Source: Pseudogymnoascus destructans | Taxonomy: Eukaryota; Ascomycota; Leotiomycetes; Thelebolales; Thelebolaceae | Assembly: GCF_001641265.1 (NCBI RefSeq) | Contig: NW_020167546.1 | Coordinates: 248,001-312,000 of the forward strand | Length of the DNA: 64,000 nucleotides | Direction of reading: 5' to 3' | Shown: in pieces, positions 52,710 through 62,960 of the stretch | How the letters are laid out: each line of letters opens with the position of its first letter | Numbering within the stretch: position 1 is the stretch's first letter | Translations under genes and position numbers: made by a program | Notes under the pieces: generated by a model | Databases searched by the model: none | Told to the model about the DNA's origin: nothing | What the model saw: only the letters and a program-made list of their open reading frames with translations

Positions 52710-53126
52710 TGTTACAATTATAGCTTACAGCTTGTTATGGTTGTTATGGTTGTTATGGTTGTTATGGTTGTTATGGTTGTTATGGTTGTTATGGTTGTTA
52801 TGGTTGTTATGGTTGTTATGGTTGTTATGGTTGTTATGGTTGTTATGGTTGTTACGGTTGTTACAGTTATTAGGGTTGTTATGGTTGTTATGGTTGTTAT
52901 GGTTGTTATGGTTGTTATGGTTGTTATGGTTGTTACGGTTGTTACGGTTATTAGGGGTTGTTACGGGTGCAGCCTTGGCCACCAAGGCTACAACTGCTAA
53001 GCGGACAACTGTATATTACGAGGAATAGCCTCACCTTCCTTTCTTCTTCTTCTTCTTATCTCTTTAGATTCAATCTAGCTTATTATTCTCCGGACTGGCT
53101 TCTTGACCTCCGTGACCATCGTAACA
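52710..53126 (+). repeat. Probable 5' LTR of Gypsy-E, with minisatellite
   Basis: TGTTACAATTATAGC at 52710 and ACCATCGTAACA at 53126 give TG...CA ends and inverted TGTTAC/GTAACA termini. It begins exactly where B similarity stops and lies about 315 bp upstream of the E gag. Inside is the 9-bp minisatellite. The other LTR of E is missing from this window, so the boundaries rest on end motifs only. Confidence 0.55.
52731..52962. repeat. 9-bp minisatellite (TTGTTATGG), about 26 copies
   Basis: TTGTTATGG is repeated in tandem with a few T-to-C and A variants in two places (near 52850-52875 and 52932-52950). The period of 9 keeps all frames open, giving Leu-Leu-Trp, Val-Val-Met or, on the other strand, Asn-Asn-His runs. 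They are not evidence of a gene. Confidence 0.93.
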
Positions 53127-53441
53127 TAAGATTGAATCTCACCTTTCTTTTGCTCTCTGAGCCTGAACCTTGATACTGAAATTTGAATTCCCTTCTTTGG
53201 AAACCCTACAACCATATCCTAAAGTCGATTCCAGAACACCACAGAACACACCAGAAACACCAGAACACCACAGACGTCACAGATCAGACCTTTCACAATG
53301 CTCCCTCGACAAGGAATATAGCTGTGAGGGAAGTGCGCTCCTCTCGAGTGGCTCCTACAGTTGACAAACTGCGCAATAGGGCCTTTGGCGATACGAGTCT
53401 GATCTACTGAATACAAAAACTGAAAGAATAGCAAAGCTGCT

Positions 53442-55019
53442 ATGGCACACACAGCCAAAGAAAAAGCCAAGATGGCTGACCGAAACCCAGAAGACTATGA
53501 GTCTATAAATGAGAAAACAACCTTGGCAGATGAGTCTGAGAAGAGAGATGAACTTCAAGATGACTTCCTCGAAGCCCAAGAAGATTTCAAGAGGATGGGC
53601 AAAACAGCTCAAGAAAGACACCAGTCTATACTATCAAACGGCCACCAGATGAGGAATTGGAATGTCAACACCTACACTGAATTCCAAAAGCTGTCACCTA
53701 GCAGCCAAGAGTATGCCTGGTCAATGTTGAAAGCCATTATGAAGGACTACCTCATCGTCGGTCAAGCTTCTGATGCTACTATTGCAGAGCGAAATGATGC
53801 TATTCTACAGCTCCAAGAAGAAATTCAAGACAAGTGTAAGGGTTTAGGTAGACAGCATGCTAAGACCGTAGGTTCGAGTAGCCAGTATCGTATTCAACAA
53901 ACTAATCTCTGAGCCCTTCCTAGTAGGGGGCTCAGCTACTTTATCTACTCCCCCGGAGTCGGGCCCCCGCCGTCTCGGTTGCGAGTCGGAGCCACGACAA
54001 CAGCCTAATAGCAGCCTAAGGCCCTAAGGCCCCCCTAGCAGCCTTAGGCCGCTAGAGGCACCGTAGCGGGACGTCTCCGACGCGGGACCGCAACCAGCTC
54101 CCCCTTCCTACTGACCTCCTCTTAACCTACCCGTGACAACAAGGATGAAAAGATTACTGAACTGCAAGGCATTCAAAAATATCTTGAGAATACAGCTCCT
54201 ATTCGCAATGCAGCACCTCGCCAGTCTGCTCGCATTCCGGATCCTCCTATTCTTACGGATGGGATTGAACCAGCTTTTGAAGACTGGGTTGTGAAGATCC
54301 GACTCAAGCTGGAAGCCAACATTGACCACTTCCCAAATGACAAGATGCAGATGAGTTATCTCCAAAGCAGACTAGGAGGACTCGCAGTTCGCCATGTGAA
54401 CCCAAGGCTTCGCATTACCTCACCAAACATACTTCAGTCAGCAGAAGAAATCCTCCAACTCCTCGAGAAAGTGTTTAGCGACCCCGATAGGAGACACACT
54501 GCACAAACTGAGTATCGCAAGTTATACCAAGGCAAGAATACCTTCGCAACATTCTGGGCTGAATTTCAGAGACTCACTGCAGAGCTGGACTACTCAGAAG
54601 AGACCTTGCTTGACGATCTCCAATTTAAAATCAACCAAGGCATGCAGAAAGCCCTTGTTGCAGAAGTGGGAGCTACCACTATACATGAATTCGCGAAGAA
54701 ATGCATGCTTGTGGACCAAAACCTACAGAGAATTCAAGAAAAGGAGAAGAGAATGAAGCCACAGCCGTTCGCCTACCAGAAGCAGAGTGGCCAGAGCCCT
54801 ACTGCTAGTACTGCTGTTGAAATAGTGGCACCACAGAAGAAGCTCTACCGCTCTCCCCACCAAGATCCTGAGAAAGAATCGCCCATGAAGCTTGGCAAAT
54901 GCTTCCATTGCGATGAAAGCGGCCATCGTGCTCATGACTGCCCTCAGAAACAGAAAGGCAGACTCAATGAGATCTCTGATAGTGAGGATCCTACCCAGTA
55001 TGAGTCGGGAAAAGAATAG
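53442..55019 (+). pseudogene. Gypsy-E Gag, split by an X LTR
   Basis: The first part (53442-53834) encodes AKEKAKMADRNPEDYESINE and a helical region. The second part resumes at 54139 and runs to 55019. It encodes the capsid (DGIEPAFEDWVVKIRLKLEA, MQMSYLQSRLGGLAVRHV, YRKLYQGKNTFATFWAEFQR) and the knuckle CFHCDESGHRAHDC near 54900-54941. The X LTR with its 5-bp duplication (53835-54143) breaks the frame; without it the gag would be one frame of about 420 codons. Codon use looks less decayed than in D. Confidence 0.85.
53835..54138 (-). repeat. X-type solo LTR in Gypsy-E gag
   Basis: 304 bp, starting TGTAAGGGTTTAGG and ending ACCCGTGACA, the reverse complement of the copy at 52254-52557. ACAAG stands at 53830-53834 and 54139-54143, a perfect target duplication. 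Confidence 0.94.
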
Positions 55020-55841
55020 CCTCTAGAAAAGACGTTGCTAGAGGTTCTACAGCAAGAATTGCCTCCTCTGCCTCATCATTATCCCATTTCGACTATGACA
55101 CTCCATTCTTAGCTACCTGCAGAATAGGAAGGAATCAAATTGTCATGCAAGCCTTAATGGATAGCGGTGCAACAGGTGGAAGCTTTGTGAATGCTGTTGA
55201 TGCAAAACGAATTTGTGAAATTGAGAACATCTCTCCTATCCAACTTATAAAACCAAAGAACATTGAAGGATTTAATGGAGTTGCAGCACCTAGTTACGCA
55301 TGCTATATACCCTCGACTACAAATTGGAGATCACATTGAAAGTCTATGCCCTCTATTCATTACTACTCTTGGGAAACATTCTATCATTCTTGGGAAAGCT
55401 TGGATGAAGCAGCATGGAGTCACACTCAATATGGTAAACGACCACGTCATCTTTACAAAGGGTCACTGCCAGCACACTACACCAACAGACACTTTAAAAG
55501 TGAAAACTACAAGTCCCCAAGCTGAGAAGGAAATACAAGATAAAGAAGCTCTGAAGCCAGCCCTCCAACCTCATTATAAGAACAAGAACAAATGCACTGT
55601 TACAATGATTGGAGCTGCACCATTCAATATGCTTCGGAAGCAGAAAGGAGCTAAGGTTTTTGCAGTTTAAAGATATACTTGCTGAACAAGCAAAGGAGGA
55701 AATGAAAGAAATCGACCCAAAACTGATCCTCCCAAAGGAGTTCCATAAATATCTCGATGTGTTCTCAAAACAGGCTGCAGACAAGCTCCCACCTCACAGA
55801 TATGCAGACCATCACATTGTGTTAAAAGGGAACTCGAAACT
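55020..55841 (+). pseudogene. Gypsy-E protease and start of RT, truncated
   Basis: MQALMDSGATGGSFV at 55145 is the protease active site. A frame change near 55300 leads to TLGKHSIILGKAWMKQHGV. After a stop near 55670 a further frame has EFHKYLDVFSKQAADKLPPH and ADHHIVLKGNSK, the segment preceding RT in Gypsy elements. It ends at 55842, where a B-type LTR begins; RT proper is absent. Confidence 0.8.
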
Positions 55842-56098
55842 TGTAAGGACACAGGGCACCCAGCTCACAGTAATAGCATATGAGAGTGCGAGTCGGAGGC
55901 TAAACGGATGCTATCCTATAGGTCTACTACGAAGGATACAAAAAAGATGATGGGGAACCCCGTCAGTCGATTTTCTCAAGTATCCGAAACCCATCTGACT
56001 CGGTTCTGACTCGGTTAAGCCACCCAAATGATCACACGTGACCCCGCGGCTACCCGGAGTCTACTCCCTAGAATGAGAGACGAGAAGGCATCCTTACA
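55842..56098 (-). repeat. B-type 3' LTR
   Basis: 257 bp from TGTAAGGACACAGGG to GCATCCTTACA. The adjoining minus-strand purine run AGGAGGGGGGTAG is a polypurine tract, so this is the 3' end of a minus-strand element. Its middle part matches the split B1 LTR rather than the B2 5' LTR. Confidence 0.85.
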
Positions 56099-56131
56099 CT
56101 ACCCCCCTCCTGAGAGAGTGCTTTGTCCACA

Positions 56132-56216
56132 AGGCACGTGGCTAGTATCATGTCCGCAACGCACGCGGCTAGTATCATGTCCGCAACGCACGTGGCTAGT
56201 ATCATGTCCGCAACAT
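56132..56216. repeat. 28-bp tandem repeat, three copies
   Basis: GGCTAGTATCATGTCCGCAA recurs three times with GCACGTG/GCACGCG between copies. It lies just inside the polypurine tract. The Gypsy-D copy has only one related unit (near 39440). Confidence 0.88.
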
Positions 56217-56487
56217 CTCCGAATCGTCTCCGTATCGTCTCCGTGAACGGAGCGTTTCTTGTTATCATAATGTTGGCTGGTAATTGCATCCGGAACAACT
56301 TCGTTTGTCGTGTGCATCGGGAAGGTGCTTTGTTTGCCACTGTAGTCATCCTGAGGTGGTATCGCGTTAGGGTCCGTGTGGCATGCGAAACAGGAGTTCG
56401 CTTTTGTTGGATCTCACGTTCGTTCTTGGGGTCCGAAATAGTACCGGAAGGTGTCCGCTACCCGTTTGAGTAGAATTTTTGTAAAAC

Positions 56488-57452
56488 GTGAAAGAAGAAG
56501 TGGCCGCGCTAACCCGATTTGGCATTTATTGTTGTAAGCCAACATTTGAGTATTCCGCTTCGCCCACTTCCTCTTGTTTTTACCTTATAACAACAACGCC
56601 AGCAACCCTCCCGCCCGAGACCGGTAAGTGGCCCCTCCCCGTCCGTTTGTTTATGATACTGATAGATTGTATAGTATCCTCCAATCCAAAGAACGAGTAG
56701 GTGATGGGAGCGCGTTGGCGCAGTGTTGATAACTTGTGCTGGGCTGACGGAATCACAGATTCCAAATTTGAAGATGCCAGTTCCCACCCCCTCCGGGGCT
56801 CTTACTGTTGCCTTCTGTGTGCTCTGTTTGCGCTGCCTTCGGGCCAAAGCCCGTGGCATCCAGTCCCACGACTGCGTCTGGTCCCTGACCAGTTCAAAGT
56901 GTGGGTACTGCACGTCGCAGCACTCGCCTTGCGTCCCGGAAGGTTTTCTTGTGGGGTTCGGAGTTTGGTTTGGTTGGCCGTTGCTGACTTTGGTGAAAGC
57001 TGCCCTGGTTCCTTGGGGAAGAGTTTGCGGCCCTCCTGGCCGCTGAAGAGGCCACCCCCCTCATCCCCGCCGACGTCATCGCCGCCGCCACCGAGGCCAA
57101 TCGGGTGGCCCTCCTGCCGCCCAGAGCATGCCAAAGTTCCGCTCCGAGGCGGAGCGTGACCTCTATGAGGAGGCACGCGCCACTCGGGCTGCCCTCGAGT
57201 TGGGGCTGGCCGTGAGTAGACCCCCTTCCCCTTGTGACTCGGTGTGGTTCCGATGCTGACTCTGGGCAGCAAATTCGGTCGTCGCTGCGCCGTCTCCGGA
57301 CGGAACAGGAGAGCGTTTCTGCTCTCTTGGGGGAGTTGGTGGCTGCTGTGGGCAAACTGCCCACTGCTGCCGCTCCCGCGGTCGCTCCGACTCGGGGTGA
57401 TGGAAGGAGGGAGGGGGAGGATGGGGAAGTTGGGGCGGCCTATGGGGCCTAG
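56488..57452 (+). pseudogene. Antisense cysteine-rich gene with introns inside a retrotransposon 3' region
   Basis: This lies between the B-type 3' LTR and B2 pol but codes on the opposite strand to pol. A first open part (56488-56623, KEEVAALTRFGIYCCKP) precedes GTAAGT at 56624. An acceptor GCTGACGGAATCACAG ends at 56758. ATG at 56774 opens MPVPTPSGALTVAFCVLCLR with CLRAKARG, then KCGYCTSQHSPCVPE, a C-x2-C-x2-C and C-x2-C-x6-C cluster likely to bind zinc. Further on, EEFAALLAAEEATPLIPADV (57018-57115) and FRSEAERDLYEEARATRAAL lie in shifted frames. A clean intron (57212-57269: GTGAGT, TGCTGAC, CAG) joins to QIRSSLRRLRTEQESVSALL, ending in TAG at 57452. Single-base shifts near 57015 and 57120-57135 suggest decay or sequencing error. 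Function unknown. Confidence 0.5.
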
Positions 57453-57625
57453 GTGGGGGAAGACCTTGTGTCATTGGGGACTCAGGCCTGGCCCTTCGCG
57501 TGGGGTCACTTTGACCCCTCGTCTCTCATGGTGGTAGCCGCTTGTTGCGACGCCGGTGAGACGTTTGGGAAGGGTGGCTCCCACAAGGGTTACGGTGGTG
57601 AGTGCACCCTGGCTCGGAGGGTATT
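57453..57625. other. Spacer between the antisense gene and B2 pol
   Basis: Short stretch holding the 3' ends of two convergent coding regions. Nothing else is seen. Confidence 0.4.
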
Positions 57626-60600
57626 TTAGTTTAGAGTCGCAGACAGCAACGACTCTGTTTCCGCTTTGTCTTTCCCTCCGTGATCGTAGTTTTGTTTCTT
57701 TTCCGTCTCCCCTGCCGTAACCCCTCCGAGTAGTTCTTGAGGTGGACCTGGTAAATCTGGGTATTCCGTATGAAACTCTCTGAGTTTCTGGGGAGAGTTC
57801 ATGAAGTTTGACGCTGGGTACCACTCCGGGTCCAGATCGTATCCGACCCAACTAACCCTGTATTGTAGTTGCTTCCGGTGGAGCCTTACGGCGAGGATCT
57901 TTTCCACTTCCCATTCCTCTATGCTGTCTATCACTTCCCTGCTAGCCTCAGGCGGATCCTGACCAGGTAGGGGATTGTTCGGATCCTTCATGAGTACATC
58001 TGGTGAGAACACATCGTGTATTTGCGAACCGGTAGGTAGTTCCAATCGAAATGCGTGCCCAATCCGTTCTGACACCGTATATGGTCCAACCCATTGTTGG
58101 CCCAGCTTGCGGCTAGCACGAGAGTTTTTCAAATTTTTGGTCGATAGGTACACTCTATTTCCTACGTCCCAGTCGATGGTCCTTCGGCGTCGATTCGCGT
58201 GCTTAGACATTTCCTCTTGTGCCTTTGCCATGTTTTCCTTTGCGTGGACCCATGCGGTATGCATTCGGTCTGCCACCGCCTTGGCTTCCTCTCGGTTTAG
58301 GGTCTCCCGGGGGTTGGTGCTTTTCAGAGTGTTCCAATCCCAACTCGTACGCGGATCAGTTCCATACTTGAGTTAGTAGGGGGTCATGCCAATGGATGCG
58401 TGGGAGAGTGTCATTTGCACGCGGTCCATTATGGGGATGAGTTCGCTCCAGTTATCCTGATAATGGGATACGAAGGGCCTCAGTCTCTGATCGATGTATC
58501 GGTTCATGATTTCCGTCTGCCCATCGGTCTGCTTATGATAGGCAGTCGACAGCTTAACCTTAACGCCAATAATTCGACAGAACTCTTGCCAAAAGGATGA
58601 TAAGAATTGGGGTCCGCGGTTGCTTACAATCGAGTCCGGAGTGTGTCCGAATCGGTATATCCATTCGATGAACAATTGCGCCATCTGGTGGGCAGTTGTG
58701 GTTTTGTAGCAAGGTATTGTCACCGAACTCTTTCCAAGTCGGTCCATAAACACTAAGATGCTGTCGTATCCATGCTTGTCCCTTTGGAACTCCTTGAAGT
58801 CCATGGTGAGGTGTTGCATAGGATATTCGGGTATGGGCAGCGGGTGTAGGAAGCCTTGCTGCTTGGTGACATTGGTGTGCATAAGCCAGCATGTTATGCA
58901 AGTTCATACATACCGCAAACAGTCCGCTTCCATCCCGACCCAATGATACTTTGGGGCGAGCAATTGGTAGGTTTTCCTGCCACTTGGATGTGCTGACGAC
59001 ACTTGATCGTGTGCTTCCCGGATCAGTTTCGTACATAGGTCGGTGTGGCGATTCACACATAGGCGGCCTTTGTACAGGAGGAGCTGGTCGTTCATCGCGA
59101 ATCCGTCCGGTAGGGGTTGTTTCGCGCGAGTCTCGGTGAACAACTTCCGATTGTCCACACATAGCGCCTCTATTAAATTGAAGGGCACCTGGGGCTTGGG
59201 GGTGTCCATCGAATTAATGGATACTATGTAGCTCTCGGCGAGTTCAGTGCTGATTCGGGGGTGTAGGCGGCTTGGACCTAACAATACCCTCACCCTACTA
59301 TCAAGTTTGACTTTCTGCTGCGTTACCAAGTCCTGGTCTCTTCGGCTCAGAATATCAGCCTTCTGGTTATTTTTGCCCGCAGTGTACGTAATGCAGAAGT
59401 TGAAGTCGGAGAGTAGCTCCATCCATCGAACCTGCTTCACAGTGAGAACCTTGGTAGACATGAAATATTCCAGCGAACGGTGGTCAGTGTACACCTCGAC
59501 TCGGTGGCGCACCGAAGCCAACTCGGGCCTCCATTTTCCGAAGGCCTTTACTATTGCGAATAGTTCCTTGTCGTGGATCTCCCAATTGATCTCATGTCCG
59601 GATAGGACATGACTGTAAAAGCTTACGGGGTACCATCGCTTGTCAGGGTGTTCTTGAGACAGGACACCAGCTACCACTCCATCAGAGGAGTCGGTCTCCA
59701 GCTTCGTAGGCAATTCGGGGTTGAAGTGGTGAAGTGCCTGTACCGCTAAAAGTTGTCGTCGCAATTCCTCGAATGCATCCTCACATTCGTCTGTCCACCG
59801 GAACGGCTCCGAGGGACTAGTGATGGTGGTGAGGGGCTTTGCTATTTTGCCAAAATTACGAATGAATTGTCTATAGAAGCCACAGAATCCCAGGTAGGAC
59901 TTAACACCCGTAACAGTGGTCGGTCGGATCCAGTTACGAAGGGGTTCGATTTTGTCAGGGTCCGCTTCGACACTGGAGGTAGTTAGAACATAACCCAAGT
60001 ATTTTGTCCTGGTGACGTTGAACTTGCATTTGTTCAAATCGGCTTGGAGTCCAGCTTCTCAGAGATGCTGTAGGACCTTATGCACATGCTCTATGTGTTC
60101 CGTAGGGTCCTCTGAATAGATTAGGATGTCGTCTAAGTATGCGGTACAGAAGTCGTCTAAGTATTGCATCAGGACGTCATTCATATACTGCTGATAGGTT
60201 GCGGGACCGTTCGTCAGTCCAAATGGCAGCACTTTGCACTTATAGGATCCATAGCGAGTCCAAAAGGTCGTGTACTCTTCCGAGTCGGGGTGCATCCATA
60301 TACGATGGAAGGCTTGTCTGATATCTAGCTTTGTGAAGATTTTTGCTTTTGACACCCGTCCTAGTAGTTCGTCGATACGCGGGATGGGGTAGGGATCGTT
60401 CCGGGTGAGACCATTTAACTTCCGGTAATCGATGCAAAATCTTAATTTGCCATCCGCTTTCTTACAAATAGGATAGGGGACGCGAAGGGGCTGTTGCTGT
60501 TGACGATGAATCCCTTTTCCAGGTTTTCCAGCAGGTATTGCTTGGTAGCCTTAAGCTCTTCGGTGCCCTGTCGATATAACGGGGAGAAAGCGTTTGGTAA

Positions 60601-61608
60601 AGGGGCTTCGAGCTGTATCTTGTGGTCATATATGTGGTGGGGGGGAATTCGATCTGATTCCAACTTCGAAAAGACATCGGTGTACCTCCGGTGCATATGC
60701 GGAAGCTTCTGCTGGATGAGGCGGAGCTTTTCTTCGTCCTCTACCAACTCCTTTTCATGAATGATCTGATCGATTTCGTAGATGCTAGTCTGAAAAAACT
60801 CGGAGTCGTTTCGCATCATCTCGTGGTGGAAAGCATTTGCACTGATTTCGCATATATGCATGGGCATAAACCTATGTACTAGGGTTTTCTGTGGTGGGTT
60901 CGATGGCGTATCGGTGATCTCTTCGTAGTCGGAAGTTATCACTTTCATTTCCATTGAACGTCCGCCTGCGCGGCGTCTGTCTTCGCAGTGGATTGCGAAA
61001 TCCCGGCGATTCGCATCCGACTGGTATGCAGGATGTTTAATGGACGTTTCGCGTGAGTGGTAGGGCAAGGTGATCTCCTTGCTCCAGCTAGGAGTCGGCG
61101 GGTACTCCTTTGGCCATACTAACTGGCTCTTTGTAGAGTCGAGTAGTATTCGGAAGCGGCTGAAAAGCTTCTTCCCAATTATCACATCTTGTGCTCCGAG
61201 GTCCAGGAGTACAAAGGGGCAGTTATATATTCGGCGTCCTTCGACTGTTAAGTGTAACCGAATATACTCCGATACGTGGCCTTGGATTTTGCGCTGAAAT
61301 CCACGTATGGGTACAGAGTAGGGTAGTTTCCATATGGGGCTCTGAAGTGCTTTCGACAGTCGTATTGCGAAAGGCTTGTTAATGACGAGGTAGCCGTTTG
61401 CTCCTGTGTCTGCTAGGGACTTCGTTTGCACCCCGAGTCCATTCATACTCAGGGTCATGTCGACTAAGAACTGGGTGCCTCCCAGGAGTTCTCGTAAGTC
61501 TAGTCCTCGCAGGTCACATTTGTGTAGACCTAGGAAGGAGCCTTCTCCTAGGCCTCGTCGTTTTCCTCGAGGGACGTATCCGATTGAAGTTCCACGGCTT
61601 CTTCCCAT
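57626..61608 (-). pseudogene. B2 Pol with chromodomain
   Basis: Carries the same frameshift (near 60455) and the same three C-to-T-type stops as B1, at mirrored positions. Three differences from B1 were noticed in the arm: Leu for Arg near 61525, Val for Ala near 60175 and Val for Ala near 59225. Beyond the arm, 58142-57626 has KLGQQWVGPYTVSERIGHAF and a chromodomain, EEWEVEKILAVRLHRKQLQY then RVSWVGYDLDPEWYPASNF, which B1 lacks because it is truncated. Confidence 0.9.
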
Positions 61609-62545
61609 TGTTCTTCTGCCTCAGGGTCGTTACGGTCGATTTCCTTGATATTAGCATTAAGGGGGCATTTGTCCTGGAAATGGCCAGGCTTGCCACACTT
61701 GAAACAGTTTCCTGAGGATGCTGGGACTGCGGTCTTCACGCGCTCCAGCATCGTTGGCTTGGGGAGGAACGTGGTTCGGGTGAACAGAGCAGGTGTGGAT
61801 CGAGTCGGCTTCGACGCCGACGCCTTTGCTGTATCCGTGGTATGTGTGGACGTCCTTGCGAGACGTCGCTAAGGCAGTGGTCCTCATTGACTACGAGTAG
61901 GTCCCGAATCGAAGCGCTCCATTGTAGGAAGGTATGTTCTATCCTATCGCTGAGTGGAGTGATTCTCTCTGAGATGGTAGATTTCTTATAGCGAGCCGGT
62001 GGGTCCTCGGTGTGCATTCGTGATGTGCTTGGGATCGATGGAGAACGAAAGTCTTGAAGAGGCGGCAATTGAACTGTCTCAGGGGTGTTTCGTGTGCGAG
62101 GTCTTCGTTGCTCTGCAGCTTCGACTGTGGGTATGGGGGTGTCCACCGGCGGTGTGGACGGGATTCTGGTCTGGGCTGCCGTCAGGGTAACTAGTAGATC
62201 CTGGACCTCCTGTATCTGTGCTTCGAGGTGGGCCATTCGACTCGGGATGTCTTCGGATGGCACAGTGGTCGTAGCTGCAGCGGTGGTTTGTCTGGTAGTC
62301 ATTCTGGTCAGTTGACCGTCGTTGTCTTGGGGTGTGTTTGATGTCAGCTTTTTCAACATATTGCCTCGGGTGTGTATCGGTATTGATACGAAAGAGCTTG
62401 ACTTCCGGTAGCTCGTAGCTATCAATGCTCTTGTCCACAATTTCCTCTGTGCTAGGAGGGGGTTCTTAAGGATCTTGTATCCTATTTGGTGCCAACGCGT
62501 CGGCAACTTTACCAGCTTGTTCTGAAGAATCAAACCCTGATCCAC
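61548..62545 (-). pseudogene. B2 Gag with internal deletion
   Basis: 62545-61880 encodes the N-terminal part (LILQNKLVKLPTRWHQIGYK) and reaches DLLVVNEDHCLSDVSQ. About 440 bp of capsid present in B1 (48096-48535) are absent; both ends of the missing part share CTCG. The knuckle CFKCGKPGHFQDKC follows in a different frame (61751-61548). The protein cannot form a normal capsid. Confidence 0.86.
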
Positions 62546-62960
62546 TGGCTGTCCGTGAGATCTCTGGAAACATGGCTATTTGAAGTCGTCAGGTCTCTTC
62601 TCTGAAACGTCACTGAGTCGCGGTCGATGTTGTAATGGTAGTTCTCCTGAGTCGTTCCAGTCCGGTGTGGGATATTATTGAAGTACGGCCGTCCCCAGCA
62701 GGCGTGATCTTTTTTGTATAATGTAAGGACACAGGGCACTCAGCTCACAGTAATAGCATATGAGAGTGCAACTCAGAGGCTAAACGGATGCTATCCTATA
62801 GGTCTACTAGGAAGGATACGAAAAAGATGAAGAGAGGAACCCTGTTGGGTCAATCTCCTTAAGTACCCGAAACGGGTCCGACTCGGCTAACCTGCCTTAA
62901 CTCTTATCATGTGACTGTAACCTGTCCGACTCAGATCCTTTCCGTCACTGAGGGACATGC

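Larger units (their letters stand above)
57626..62721 (-). mobile_element. Gypsy-B copy B2 (minus strand)
   Basis: Gag (61548-62545), protease-RT-RNase H-integrase and a complete chromodomain end at 57626; the leader is 62546-62721 and the 5' LTR starts at 62722. A 3' LTR lies at 55842-56098, but its middle part differs from that of the 5' LTR and no target duplication is found, so the whole may be chimeric. Its pol arm matches B1 almost perfectly. Confidence 0.9.

Noticed and set aside
52731..52962. Telomere-like repeat
   Set aside because: The 9-bp unit TTGTTATGG is not a fungal telomere unit (TTAGGG), and the array is internal.
52492..53028. Leu/Trp-rich protein of 178 residues, or an Asn/His-rich protein on the other strand
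   Set aside because: The frames come from the 9-bp minisatellite and the gypsy fragment beside it. There is no domain.
56802..57474. Minus-strand Pro/Arg-rich frames opposite the Cys-rich gene
   Set aside because: They lack motifs. Silent-change pattern and splice sites support the plus strand instead.
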